From NCBI GenBank assembly GCA_021157585.1, contig JAGGWH010000104.1:1-55212 (forward strand): a stretch of 55,212 nt of DNA, read 5' to 3'. The notes beneath the pieces are model-generated. The model searched no databases. It was not told where the DNA came from and saw nothing but the letters and a program-made list of their open reading frames with translations. This document shows positions 41,952 to 49,805 of the stretch, one piece after another (positions within the stretch are counted from its first letter, which is position 1; each line of letters starts with the position of its first letter). Position numbers and translations under genes: made by a program. Source of the stretch: Bacteroidales bacterium (lineage in GTDB: Bacteria > Bacteroidota > Bacteroidia > Bacteroidales > UBA12170).

Positions 41952-43502
41952 TCAGCTTAAAAACATCTTAATCTTCTGAAATAACTCGGCTTTTATTATA
42001 GGTTTTGTAATATACTCATCGCAACCAAAATCGAAGGCTTTTTCCATATCGCCATCTATAGCATAAGCGGTAACAGCTAAAACAGGAAGTTTTGGATTTA
42101 ATAGTTTTATTTGCTTAGTTGCATTATAACCATTCATAACCGGCATTCTAAGATCCATCAATATCAAATCAATCTTACGCTCCGTAAGCACTTCTTTGAC
42201 AGCGTCTTTACCGTTTTTTACCCAAATAAGCTCTGCTTTTGTTTTACGTAAAAGAGCTTCTAAATATTGGTAGTTTGATGCGATATCTTCTGCAATCAGT
42301 ATAACCTTATTCTCAAAATTGGGAATTTTTTTGTTTTCTTTTATCGTAACTCCTTCTTTTTCCTGCTTTCTTTGGAGGTAAGGAAGGGTAAAGTAAAAAC
42401 TACTCCCCTTTCCTAAAACTGATTCTACCCAAATATCGCCACCTAATTTTTTTACAAGGGTTTTTACAATTGTCAAACCTAGACCTGTACCCATCTTTTT
42501 ACCTTTGCCATCTACCTGATGAAAACGTTCAAAAATCAGTTTTTGATCTTCTTTGGAAATACCTATTCCCATATCATTCACAAAAAACAACAACTTAGGT
42601 GTTCCATCATTATAAGTTTCAGAAATAAGCTTATATCCAAAAGTTATTTTACCACTTTCTGTAAATTTAATCGCATTATCAATAAGGTTAGATACTACTT
42701 GACGAAGGCGTGTTTCGTCGGTTAAAATATCTGCATTAAGATAGGGTAACCCCTGTTCTAACTCTAAATCCAAAGCTTTAGAAACTAATCGTTTATCGTG
42801 TTTATAAAGTTTCTGCAGGTCTATTAAAATTTCATTAATATTGGTGGATACCAATTTTATATCCTGAAAACCGGCTTCTATTTTAGAAATATCTATTATA
42901 TCATTAATAAGAGTTAATAAATGAGCTCCACTTGTTTTTACTATTTCGGCAAATTGCTCTTTTTCTTCTGCATCTTCCGATTCGGCAAGTAATTTAGTAA
43001 ACCCAATAATAGTATTCATAGGAGTACGAATTTCGTGACTCATATTAGCTAAGAATGCCGATTTAAGCCTGTCGTTTTCTTCTGCTTTTGCCTTATCTTT
43101 AATAAGCTTTTCTTCTGTTATCTTTTGTAAACTGATATCCTCACCTAAATGGAGAAAATAGTAGTCCCCCGATTCAGTTTTTATTACTTTATTCGTTAAA
43201 TGATACCAAATAACTTTTCCGTTTACATCTTGTTTTTTAATATTAAAACTGAAATTCTTTTTCTTCCCTAATAAGCTTGCTTTATAAAGTAAGGAAATAG
43301 ATTCTTTATCTTCTTTACTTATAAGTTTTTCAAAAGGAATATCTCTGAGGGTATCTCCTTCACGAAAAGAATAACCACTAATTTTCTCAAACATTTCATT
43401 AACAAAAAGGATTTTGCCTTCTTCGTTGCTTAAAATAATAAATTGATTAGAATGCTTGATAATTAGTGAAAATATAGCGTTTAACGAAAGTGGGTTCGAC
43501 AT
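41952..43502 (-). CDS. PAS hybrid sensor histidine kinase/response regulator
   Basis: Cytosolic signalling protein of 516 residues with no membrane segment. A PAS domain (about 12-125) is followed by HisKA with phospho-acceptor His156 (ANMSHEIRTPMN). HATPase_c follows, with N-box SNLIDNAIKF and G boxes NDMGIGIS and GTGLGLTIVKTLV. The C-terminal receiver has acidic E405/D406, phospho-acceptor Asp450 (LILMDLRMPVMNGY), Thr478 and Lys500. The PAS ligand is unknown. It lies upstream of the MBX-like operon on the same strand with a 166-base gap, so it may sense redox or substrate for it; that link is only inference. A -7 box TATATTTG sits at 43535-43528. Confidence 0.9.
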   Translation of the reverse strand: MSNPLSLNAIFSLIIKHSNQFIILSNEEGKILFVNEMFEKISGYSFREGDTLRDIPFEKLISKEDKESISLLYKASLLGKKKNFSFNIKKQDVNGKVIWYHLTNKVIKTESGDYYFLHLGEDISLQKITEEKLIKDKAKAEENDRLKSAFLANMSHEIRTPMNTIIGFTKLLAESEDAEEKEQFAEIVKTSGAHLLTLINDIIDISKIEAGFQDIKLVSTNINEILIDLQKLYKHDKRLVSKALDLELEQGLPYLNADILTDETRLRQVVSNLIDNAIKFTESGKITFGYKLISETYNDGTPKLLFFVNDMGIGISKEDQKLIFERFHQVDGKGKKMGTGLGLTIVKTLVKKLGGDIWVESVLGKGSSFYFTLPYLQRKQEKEGVTIKENKKIPNFENKVILIAEDIASNYQYLEALLRKTKAELIWVKNGKDAVKEVLTERKIDLILMDLRMPVMNGYNATKQIKLLNPKLPVLAVTAYAIDGDMEKAFDFGCDEYITKPIIKAELFQKIKMFLS

Positions 43503-43527
43503 AGTTATTTTGTTTTAAATAGCTTTT

Positions 43528-43535
43528 CAAATATA
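43528..43535 (-). promoter_or_regulatory. -7 box TATATTTG for the hybrid kinase
   Basis: Minus-strand TATATTTG matches TAnnTTTG, 25 bases before the ATG at 43502. Confidence 0.45.
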
Positions 43536-43647
43536 CAACTATAGCTGCAAAAAAGAAAATAATAAATTATCGTATTCATTTACAGACCATTAACAACCGC
43601 AATAATATCTTAACTCATTAATTATTATATGATCTTTCTATAAATCT

Positions 43648-43655
43648 TATCTTTG
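43648..43655 (+). promoter_or_regulatory. -7 box TATCTTTG for yicC-gmk-nadD
   Basis: TATCTTTG lies 15 bases before the yicC ATG at 43671 and overlaps the in-frame TTG at 43653, ruling out that longer start. Confidence 0.5.
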
Positions 43656-43670
43656 CAAAAACATCGAATT

Positions 43671-44546
43671 ATGATTAAATCAATGACGGGTTACGGAAAA
43701 GCAATCGTAAGCTTACCCAACAAAAGTATAGTAATAGAAATAAAAGCTCTAAACAGTAAATATTTCGATTTCGTTTCCCGTATACCGTCTCTTTATAAAG
43801 AAAAAGAGCCTATTATTAGAACTTTACTTAATGGGATATTAGAAAGAGGGAAAATTGAGCTGAGTATGCTTACCGAAAACAAAAGTGGAGATACTAGTGT
43901 AAAAGTCGATCAAGCTGCTGCCGACGCCTATTTAAAGCAAGTAAAAGAATTACAAAACAAGCTTAACTTACCGGATGATCCCAATTTATTGAGTACTCTT
44001 TTGAAAATGCCTGATGTTTTAAGCTCGCCAATGGAAGATTTAGACGAAGAAGAATGGTTGGCAATTGAAATAGGATTAAAACAAGCCGCAGTTAAGTTAG
44101 ATGCTTTTCGTATAAGCGAAGGAGATGTTTTACTTAAAGATTTTTCAAAACGGATTGAATTAATCCGGGAATACTCTGAGGCGGTAGTGCCTTTTGAAGA
44201 ACCACGAATTGAGCTTTTAAGAACTCGCTTTAAGAAGAACCTATATAGCCTTGCTGAAGAATCGACTTTTGATACTAACCGCTTTGAGCAAGAGCTGATT
44301 TATTATATTGAAAAGCTTGATATTACAGAAGAAAAAGTGCGCTTAGCACGTCATTTAGATTATTTTATTGAAACGCTAAACGACGGTGGTACCAATGGAA
44401 AAAAACTCAACTTTATAGCTCAAGAAATTGGACGCGAAGTAAATACTATTGGATCAAAAGCCAACAGTGCCGATATTCAAAAGCTTGTGGTAATGATGAA
44501 AGATGAACTGGAAAAAATCAAAGAACAACTATCTAATATTTTATAA
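43671..44546 (+). CDS. yicC: YicC family endoribonuclease-type protein
   Basis: Cytosolic protein of 291 residues. The start MIKSMTGYGKA is highly diagnostic, followed by VIEIKALNSKYFD. The C-terminal DUF1732 end is also classic: FIAQEIGREVNTIGSKANSA. E. coli YicC has been described as an endoribonuclease acting on a small RNA; the role in this phylum is not established. It is followed by gmk after an 87-base spacer that can fold, and then by nadD. Confidence 0.9.
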   Translation: MIKSMTGYGKAIVSLPNKSIVIEIKALNSKYFDFVSRIPSLYKEKEPIIRTLLNGILERGKIELSMLTENKSGDTSVKVDQAAADAYLKQVKELQNKLNLPDDPNLLSTLLKMPDVLSSPMEDLDEEEWLAIEIGLKQAAVKLDAFRISEGDVLLKDFSKRIELIREYSEAVVPFEEPRIELLRTRFKKNLYSLAEESTFDTNRFEQELIYYIEKLDITEEKVRLARHLDYFIETLNDGGTNGKKLNFIAQEIGREVNTIGSKANSADIQKLVVMMKDELEKIKEQLSNIL

Positions 44547-44549
44547 TGA

Positions 44550-44600
44550 AACATCCATAAGAATACGTTCTTACAGTGGAATGACTATAAAATGGATGTT
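44550..44600. repeat. Foldable spacer between yicC and gmk
   Basis: AACATCCAT (44550-44558) can pair with ATGGATGTT (44592-44600). A nested hairpin, AAGAA-TACG-TTCTT, lies at 44559-44572. The element separates two operon genes, so it may be a processing or stability element; no U-tract follows. Confidence 0.5.
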
Positions 44601-44633
44601 CTATGTGACCATTAAAAATTAAATTATAGACAC

Positions 44634-45203
44634 ATGAAAAAGCGTAAAGTATTTATTTTTTCGGCTCCATCAGGATCGGGCAAAACAACTATAGTCCGTG
44701 CTTTATTAGATGCAGGCTTACCTTTTTCATTTTCTATTTCCGCAACAAGTCGTCCGAGTAGAAAAACAGAAACTCACGGCAGAGATTATTATTTTGTTAG
44801 TCCTGAAGAATTTAAACAAAAGGTGGAAAATGATGAGTTTGTCGAGTGGGAAGAAGTGTATGAAAACGTTTCTTACGGGACTTTAAAAAGTGAGATTGAA
44901 AGGATTTTTGAAAATGGAAAATACCCAATTTTTGATGTTGATGTTGTTGGCGGTTTAAATCTAAAAAAATATTTTGGTGACGATGCCCTCGCTGTTTTTG
45001 TACAAGCTCCTTCAATTGAAATTATTGAAGAGCGACTACGAAATCGCTCCACAGACGATGAAGAAAGTATTCAAAAGCGATTAGCTAAAAGCGCTTACGA
45101 AATGAGTTTTGCTACTCAGTTTGATACCATAATTATAAACGACAATCTAAATAAAGCTATTGAAGAAACAAAAAAACAAATTCAGGATTTTTTGGAAAAA
45201 TGA
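44634..45203 (+). CDS. gmk: Guanylate kinase
   Basis: Cytosolic nucleotide kinase phosphorylating GMP to GDP, 189 residues. The P-loop is APSGSGKTTIV (about 10-20). ATSRPSRKTETHGRDYYFVS and FVEWEEVYENVSYGT bind GMP. It overlaps nadD by four bases (ATGA) and follows yicC, a conserved neighbour. Confidence 0.95.
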   Translation: MKKRKVFIFSAPSGSGKTTIVRALLDAGLPFSFSISATSRPSRKTETHGRDYYFVSPEEFKQKVENDEFVEWEEVYENVSYGTLKSEIERIFENGKYPIFDVDVVGGLNLKKYFGDDALAVFVQAPSIEIIEERLRNRSTDDEESIQKRLAKSAYEMSFATQFDTIIINDNLNKAIEETKKQIQDFLEK

Positions 45204-45790
45204 ATACTGCACAACATAAAATAGGTTTGTTTTTTGGAAGTTATAACCCAATACATATTGGACATACCGCCATTGCCAATTATATGCTTGAATATAGCGA
45301 TTTAACAGAAATCTGGTTTGTAGTTTCGCCTCATAATCCGCTAAAAGAAAAGAAAACCTTGCTTGATGATTACCAACGTTTGGAAATGGTACGTTTGGCT
45401 ATTGAAGACGATTATCGCTTTCGCGCTTCGGATATTGAGTTTAAATTACCTCAACCTTCCTATACTATTGATACGCTCACGTACTTACACGAAAAATATC
45501 CACAGCACCAGTTTTGTTTGATTGTTGGTGGCGATAATTTAAGTAATTTCCATAAGTGGAAAAATTATCAAAGCATTTTAGATTACTATCCGCTTTATGT
45601 TTATGCTCGTCCGGGATTTAAAAAAGATGATTTTTCTGCTCAAGGCGATATTCAATTTTTTGATGCACCACAAATGGAAATATCGAGTAGCTTTATTCGT
45701 AAAGGAATTAAAGAAGGAAAAGATTTAAGGCATTTTCTATCGCCTAAAGTTTGGGATTATTTAACAGAAATGCATTTTTATCAGAAGTGA
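45200..45790 (+). CDS. nadD: Nicotinate-nucleotide adenylyltransferase
   Basis: NAD biosynthesis enzyme of 196 residues that adenylates nicotinate mononucleotide. The nucleotidyltransferase motif is GSYNPIHIGHTAIANYMLE (with HxGH). FVVSPHNPLKEKKTLL, then IVGGDNLSNFHKW and the C-terminal ISSSFIRKGI motif (ISSTxIR type) are all present. Its start overlaps the gmk stop, so the two are translationally coupled. A large hairpin follows five bases after the stop codon. Confidence 0.94.
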   Translation: MNTAQHKIGLFFGSYNPIHIGHTAIANYMLEYSDLTEIWFVVSPHNPLKEKKTLLDDYQRLEMVRLAIEDDYRFRASDIEFKLPQPSYTIDTLTYLHEKYPQHQFCLIVGGDNLSNFHKWKNYQSILDYYPLYVYARPGFKKDDFSAQGDIQFFDAPQMEISSSFIRKGIKEGKDLRHFLSPKVWDYLTEMHFYQK

Positions 45791-45794
45791 TAAA

Positions 45795-45827
45795 AGTGAG
45801 GGCGCGACTTGAAGTCGCACTCTCACT
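45795..45827 (+). terminator. Hairpin at the end of yicC-gmk-nadD
   Basis: AGTGAG, GG and GCGACT (45795-45809) pair with AGTCGC, C and the CTCACT side (45813-45827). The stem is about 15 positions with one mismatch and one G-U, and a 3-base loop. It begins four bases after the nadD stop. No plus-strand T-run follows; the minus strand would have TTTT, so termination on the plus strand is likely but not typical. Confidence 0.6.
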
Positions 45828-45874
45828 ATTAGAAGCAAACTATTGCAATATCCAAGACATAAGATGACTTAAGG

Positions 45875-45976
45875 TCACTCTATAGAATTCATTATAACGT
45901 CTGCCATTCCAAATTTAAAACCATTCATTACAGTATTAAATTTTAATCCATAGGCTTCTTTCGCTGGATTTTTCAT
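45875..45976 (-). CDS. Possible small protein or gene relic, 33 residues
   Basis: A minus-strand frame from ATG (45976-45974) to TGA (45877-45875) encodes MKNPAKEAYGLKF, then NTVMNGFKFGMADVIMNSIE. The composition is protein-like (GFKFGMAD, KEAYGL), but no ribosome-binding site or TAnnTTTG box is evident. It could be a real small protein, the remnant of a longer gene, or chance. I do not recognise it. Confidence 0.25.
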   Translation of the reverse strand: MKNPAKEAYGLKFNTVMNGFKFGMADVIMNSIE

Positions 45977-46144
45977 ATTAATTTACAGATTTTGTAAAAA
46001 CGTTACCATAAAAAAGCAATTATTTTTCATTTATTTTTCAACCAAATATTAAATATTTAAAGTTCCGCTTTTTTAGTTGAAAATTAACTAAAGCTATTTT
46101 TTAAGATAGTTTTACATGAAATGGCGAGTTTCTTAATACGTTTT

Positions 46145-46160
46145 TTATCATAAATGATAA
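46145..46160. promoter_or_regulatory. 16-bp palindrome upstream of the zinc-ribbon gene promoter
   Basis: TTATCAT-AA-ATGATAA is a perfect inverted repeat located 30 bases upstream of the -33 element. Its size and position fit a dimeric regulator site; AT-rich composition makes chance possible. Confidence 0.35.
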
Positions 46161-46189
46161 ATCGCTTATTTTCGTGTTTTTTATACTGG

Positions 46190-46221
46190 TTTGTATGTTA
46201 TACTTAAAGCTATTATATTTG
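46190..46221 (+). promoter_or_regulatory. Complete Bacteroidota promoter
   Basis: TTTG at 46190-46193, a 20-base spacer and TATATTTG at 46214-46221 match the full TTTG-N(19-21)-TAnnTTTG consensus. It is the best promoter in the window and lies 17 bases before the ATG at 46239. Confidence 0.65.
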
Positions 46222-46238
46222 AAACTCAATAACCAAGG

Positions 46239-46526
46239 ATGATATATTTGATAATAATTTATTTACTACTCACTATGGTAGTAGCTTATTTAGGGGAAAA
46301 TAGAAATATTGGATCTACAAAAGCCTTTGTTTTTAGCCTGTTGTTTACTCCTATTATTGGAATAGTAGTTGTTGCCAATTCCTCAAAAAAGATTACTTAT
46401 TCTGAGTTTCAATATCATTGTCCGCGTTGCGGCTATAATTTTACCGAAGAGTTGGAATTTTGTCCCTATTGCAGTAAAAACGGAAAAGAAATAAAATTAA
46501 TAAAGCAAGAAGTAACTACTACTTAA
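46239..46526 (+). CDS. Small two-helix membrane protein with zinc ribbon
   Basis: Protein of 95 residues. Two hydrophobic helices (about 1-18 and 29-47) form a hairpin, followed by a zinc-ribbon pair of CxxC motifs: HCPRCGYNF and FCPYCSKNG. The ribbon should face the cytosol. I do not recognise a named family; similar architectures occur in uncharacterised and signalling membrane proteins. It has a full consensus promoter and an upstream palindrome, so it is probably expressed and regulated. It converges with gpmI, with an 18-base gap. Confidence 0.7.
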   Translation: MIYLIIIYLLLTMVVAYLGENRNIGSTKAFVFSLLFTPIIGIVVVANSSKKITYSEFQYHCPRCGYNFTEELEFCPYCSKNGKEIKLIKQEVTTT

Positions 46527-46544
46527 TTAATAAGGCTAATTATT

Positions 46545-48068
46545 TTAAATCAGAACATTACCATCCATCTCTTTTGGAATTGGCAGCTCCATTATTTTTA
46601 AAATAGTGGGTGCAATATCTGCTAATTTACCATCTTTCATTTCTTTATAATTATCGTCTAAAAGAAATATTGGAACGGGATTTAGAGAATGAGCCGTATT
46701 TGGACTTCCATCGGTATTAATAGCATTATCCGAATTTCCGTGATCGGCAGTAATTAAAACAGAATAGCCTAAACTGCGAGCTGTTTTGGCGACTCTCTCT
46801 ACCGAACGATCCACTGTCTCCACAGCTTCAATAATAGCAGAATAAACTCCTGTATGTCCAACCATATCGGAATTGGCAAAATTCAACACTACTAAATCGG
46901 GTTTATTAGCTTGTAATTCTTTAACAATAGCATCGGTAACTTCCGGAGCGCTCATAGCAGGTTGCAAGTCGTAAGTAGCCACTTTTGGCGAAGGAATTAA
47001 AATCCTTTTTTCACCTTTAAATTCCTTCTCTCTACCTCCACTAAAGAAAAAAGTTACATGAGCATATTTCTCTGTTTCGGCAATACGAACCTGCTTTTTA
47101 TTTTGCTGTTCCATAACTTCTCCCAAAGTATTTTTTAAATCGTCTTTGGTAAAAGCAAGATGGATATTTTTAAATTTCTCGTCGTACTTTGTTAGAGTAA
47201 CATAATATAAAGGCAAGGTTTTCATACCATAATCAGGCATATCTTCCTGACTAAGTACGGTAGTTATTTCGCGAAGACGATCGGTGCGAAAATTAAAACA
47301 AAACACTACATCGTCATTAGCAATTTTAGTTAGAGGATTTCCATTTTCATCAACTATTACTTGGGGTTCTATAAACTCATCGGTCTTTCCTTCAGTATAA
47401 GAATCTTTAATTGCTTTAACCGCAGACTTAACCGCTTTACCTTTTCCATTTACTAAAAGATCGTATCCAAGTTTAATACGTTCCCAACGTTTATCTCTAT
47501 CCATGGTATAATAACGACCACAAACAGATGCAATTTTTCCCGTAGAATTTTTTAAATGATCTTCTAATTCCTGAACATAAGCAGCACCACTTCTTGGATC
47601 AGTGTCTCTTCCGTCGGTTAAAACATGTATAAAAACATCTTCTAAATCATATTGTTTGGCAATATCTGTAAGTTTCATCAAATGTTTAGTTGATGAGTGA
47701 ACTCCTCCATCAGAAACCAAACCTAAAAAATGAACGTTTTTATTGTTCTTTTTAGCGTATTTAAATGCGTCTGTTATAACTTTATTTTTTTCGATAGAGC
47801 CATCTTGAATAGCATGATTAATTTTTACCAAATCTTGATAAACAACTCTACCGGCTCCTATATTTAAGTGTCCAACTTCAGAATTACCCATTTGCCCTTC
47901 GGGTAAGCCTACATTTTCTCCATCTGTTAAAAGGTGAGAATGAGCGGCATTTTCCGGAAGATATAAACTTTTGATATATTTTGTGTCGGCTTGAAAAATA
48001 GCGTCGGCTTTATCTTTTTTACCTTCGCCCCAGCCATCCATTATAATAAATACAACTTTTTTATTCAT
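46545..48068 (-). CDS. gpmI: 2,3-bisphosphoglycerate-independent phosphoglycerate mutase
   Basis: Mn2+-dependent glycolytic enzyme of 507 residues interconverting 3- and 2-phosphoglycerate. IIMDGWG holds the metal ligand Asp11. MGNSEVGHLNIGAGR (60-74) contains the catalytic Ser63. HVLTDGRDTDPRSG, then NFANSDMVGHTG and ITADHGNSD follow in the alkaline-phosphatase-like fold. Full length. A -7 box at 48155-48148 would give a leader of about 73 bases. Confidence 0.95.
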   Translation of the reverse strand: MNKKVVFIIMDGWGEGKKDKADAIFQADTKYIKSLYLPENAAHSHLLTDGENVGLPEGQMGNSEVGHLNIGAGRVVYQDLVKINHAIQDGSIEKNKVITDAFKYAKKNNKNVHFLGLVSDGGVHSSTKHLMKLTDIAKQYDLEDVFIHVLTDGRDTDPRSGAAYVQELEDHLKNSTGKIASVCGRYYTMDRDKRWERIKLGYDLLVNGKGKAVKSAVKAIKDSYTEGKTDEFIEPQVIVDENGNPLTKIANDDVVFCFNFRTDRLREITTVLSQEDMPDYGMKTLPLYYVTLTKYDEKFKNIHLAFTKDDLKNTLGEVMEQQNKKQVRIAETEKYAHVTFFFSGGREKEFKGEKRILIPSPKVATYDLQPAMSAPEVTDAIVKELQANKPDLVVLNFANSDMVGHTGVYSAIIEAVETVDRSVERVAKTARSLGYSVLITADHGNSDNAINTDGSPNTAHSLNPVPIFLLDDNYKEMKDGKLADIAPTILKIMELPIPKEMDGNVLI

Positions 48069-48147
48069 AAATTTTTTGATTCATATTTGCTAAAACTTAT
48101 TATTTGTTTGAAATTTACTTTATGTCTGTATGTTTTCAAACTGAGCG

Positions 48148-48155
48148 CAAAGATA
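48148..48155 (-). promoter_or_regulatory. -7 box TATCTTTG for gpmI
   Basis: Minus-strand TATCTTTG matches TAnnTTTG, about 80 bases upstream of the ATG at 48068. The TTTG at 48184-48181 lies 25 bases upstream, slightly beyond the usual spacing. Confidence 0.45.
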
Positions 48156-48224
48156 CTGAAGAATATTAATAGAGCCTTCCCAAAAAACTTAAATACCTAT
48201 AATTGATTAAAAAGGCTTTTTCTT

Positions 48225-49673
48225 TTAATTTTTGTGCAAAAAAGGAATTAGCTTATGTAGTTTACTAAACATCCTTTTATATGTTTCCGAATCGAATAAA
48301 GGAGCATCCGAAGTAGCTTTGTATGTGAGAAAAATACCTAAAGGAAGAAATACCATTGAAGCTAACCACATTCCAAAGAATATGTTTATACCTCCGGCTA
48401 CAGCCGAGCGTTCACCTATCATAGATAAAATATGATATAGAACAAAAAACAATGTAGACACTACTACAGGTAAGCCCAAGCCACCTTTACGAATAATTGC
48501 GCCCAATGGTGCACCAACAAAAAACAATATTAAGCAAGCAAACGAAAGGGTGAATTTTTTATGATAAGCTATAGTGTGTTTTCTTATTTGTTCCCTTCGA
48601 TGATTAAAATCTTTTTTCTGATATTTAATATTGTCTTTTGTATTTCTGGCAGCTTCCAATGCTTTTTCAATAGCTTTTTTTCTGAGTTTGATATCCATTT
48701 TAAATAAAAAACTATTGTACGCCAGCTGTTGGGTATCTATAACCATAGTATTACGTGCCAACCTTGAAGAATCCAATTTGTTATATTGTGTTAACCTATT
48801 TTTTAGCGTACGGCTAAAAACTTCTTTTCTTTTAACTAATTCTTTTTGTAATGAATCTTTCGAAATACTAAGCTGTTCCAAATTCATCATATGGTAACTT
48901 GACTTGAATAAATTTTCGTCCGTTCTTCCTAATCCATTATCAAGTTTAAACCTTATTTGTTCTTCCTTAAACTCCATTCGTTGAAATGGACGGGTTTTAC
49001 GATAATTTTGTTTATCGATTTTTTCCTCATAATTAACACCATCATTAAGAGTAAACAAAATAGCACTTCCATTTGGCGTTTGTTTCATTATGCCTGTCTG
49101 CGCAATTGTGAGTTTAGTGTTTCCATACTTTTGCGAATGATCGTAAATCATTACATCATTTATACCCTCTCCATCATCATCACGAGATCCTATTCGTAAA
49201 ACATATTCACCTAAATCACGATTAAAAATTCCTTCTTTCATTTTAAAAGCCAACTTTTGATGCTGCACATCATAAAGAAGAGAACGGAATTTCAGATTAG
49301 CAACCGGTAATATAAAATCAGAGAATAAAAATGCGGAAATACTAATTAAAACCGATAAAACAATTAAAGGTCGCATTAATCGCTTTAAAGAAATTCCGGA
49401 AGATTTTAAAGCTACCAACTCATAATTTTCTCCTAAGTTACCAAAAGTCATTAACGAGGAAAGTAATATAGATAAAGGTAATGCCATTGGAACAAAAGTT
49501 GATGATGCGTAAAAAAGTAATTCCATCAGAACATACCAATCTAATCCTTTTCCCACCAAATCATCAATATATAGCCATAGAAACTGCATTAGCAATATAA
49601 ACAACGCAATAAAAAAGGTCATAATAAGTGGCCCGATATATGTCCTTAAAATAAAGATGTCAACCTTTTTCAT
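48225..49673 (-). CDS. LptF/LptG family permease
   Basis: Inner-membrane component of the LPS transport ABC system, 482 residues. Three N-terminal helices (starting ILRTYIGPLIMTFFIALFIL) are followed by FVPMALPLSILLSSLMTFGN and ELVALKSSGISLKRLMRP, the YjgP/YjgQ coupling region. A large periplasmic beta-jellyroll follows, then a charged helical insert (about 270-360), and three C-terminal helices. LptF and LptG cannot be separated by eye. The helical insert makes it longer than the roughly 360-residue enterobacterial proteins, which I have seen in this phylum. A -7 box lies at 49706-49699. Confidence 0.85.
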   Translation of the reverse strand: MKKVDIFILRTYIGPLIMTFFIALFILLMQFLWLYIDDLVGKGLDWYVLMELLFYASSTFVPMALPLSILLSSLMTFGNLGENYELVALKSSGISLKRLMRPLIVLSVLISISAFLFSDFILPVANLKFRSLLYDVQHQKLAFKMKEGIFNRDLGEYVLRIGSRDDDGEGINDVMIYDHSQKYGNTKLTIAQTGIMKQTPNGSAILFTLNDGVNYEEKIDKQNYRKTRPFQRMEFKEEQIRFKLDNGLGRTDENLFKSSYHMMNLEQLSISKDSLQKELVKRKEVFSRTLKNRLTQYNKLDSSRLARNTMVIDTQQLAYNSFLFKMDIKLRKKAIEKALEAARNTKDNIKYQKKDFNHRREQIRKHTIAYHKKFTLSFACLILFFVGAPLGAIIRKGGLGLPVVVSTLFFVLYHILSMIGERSAVAGGINIFFGMWLASMVFLPLGIFLTYKATSDAPLFDSETYKRMFSKLHKLIPFLHKN

Positions 49674-49698
49674 TTGTATTTATTCACAAAATTTTCGT

Positions 49699-49706
49699 CA
49701 AAGATA
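49699..49706 (-). promoter_or_regulatory. -7 box TATCTTTG for the LptF/LptG gene
   Basis: Minus-strand TATCTTTG lies 25 bases before the ATG at 49673 and matches the consensus exactly. Confidence 0.5.
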
Positions 49707-49783
49707 AAGTATTCGCTTTTTAACACCACCTTTTGATAACTAAAAAGTAAGAAAGCAAATGACTTTCCTTTTTTAAAAAGAAG

Positions 49784-49791
49784 TATTTTTG
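49784..49791 (+). promoter_or_regulatory. -7 box TATTTTTG for the proline-racemase-family gene
   Basis: TATTTTTG matches TAnnTTTG and lies 14 bases before the ATG at 49806. Confidence 0.45.
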
Positions 49792-49805
49792 AAAAAAAGC
49801 ACAGC

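Larger units (their letters stand above)
45791..46238. other. Intergenic region with hairpins, a small frame and a promoter
   Basis: These 448 bases hold a large hairpin (45795-45827) and a related imperfect palindrome TGACTTAAGGTCA (45865-45877). A minus-strand 33-codon frame lies at 45976-45875. A perfect palindrome TTATCAT-AA-ATGATAA (46145-46160) and a full promoter (46190-46221) complete it. The stretch 45977-46140 shows nothing else. Confidence 0.5.

Noticed and set aside
44550-44600. Insertion-sequence or MITE remnant in the yicC-gmk spacer
   Set aside because: No target-site duplication and no second copy were noticed in the window.
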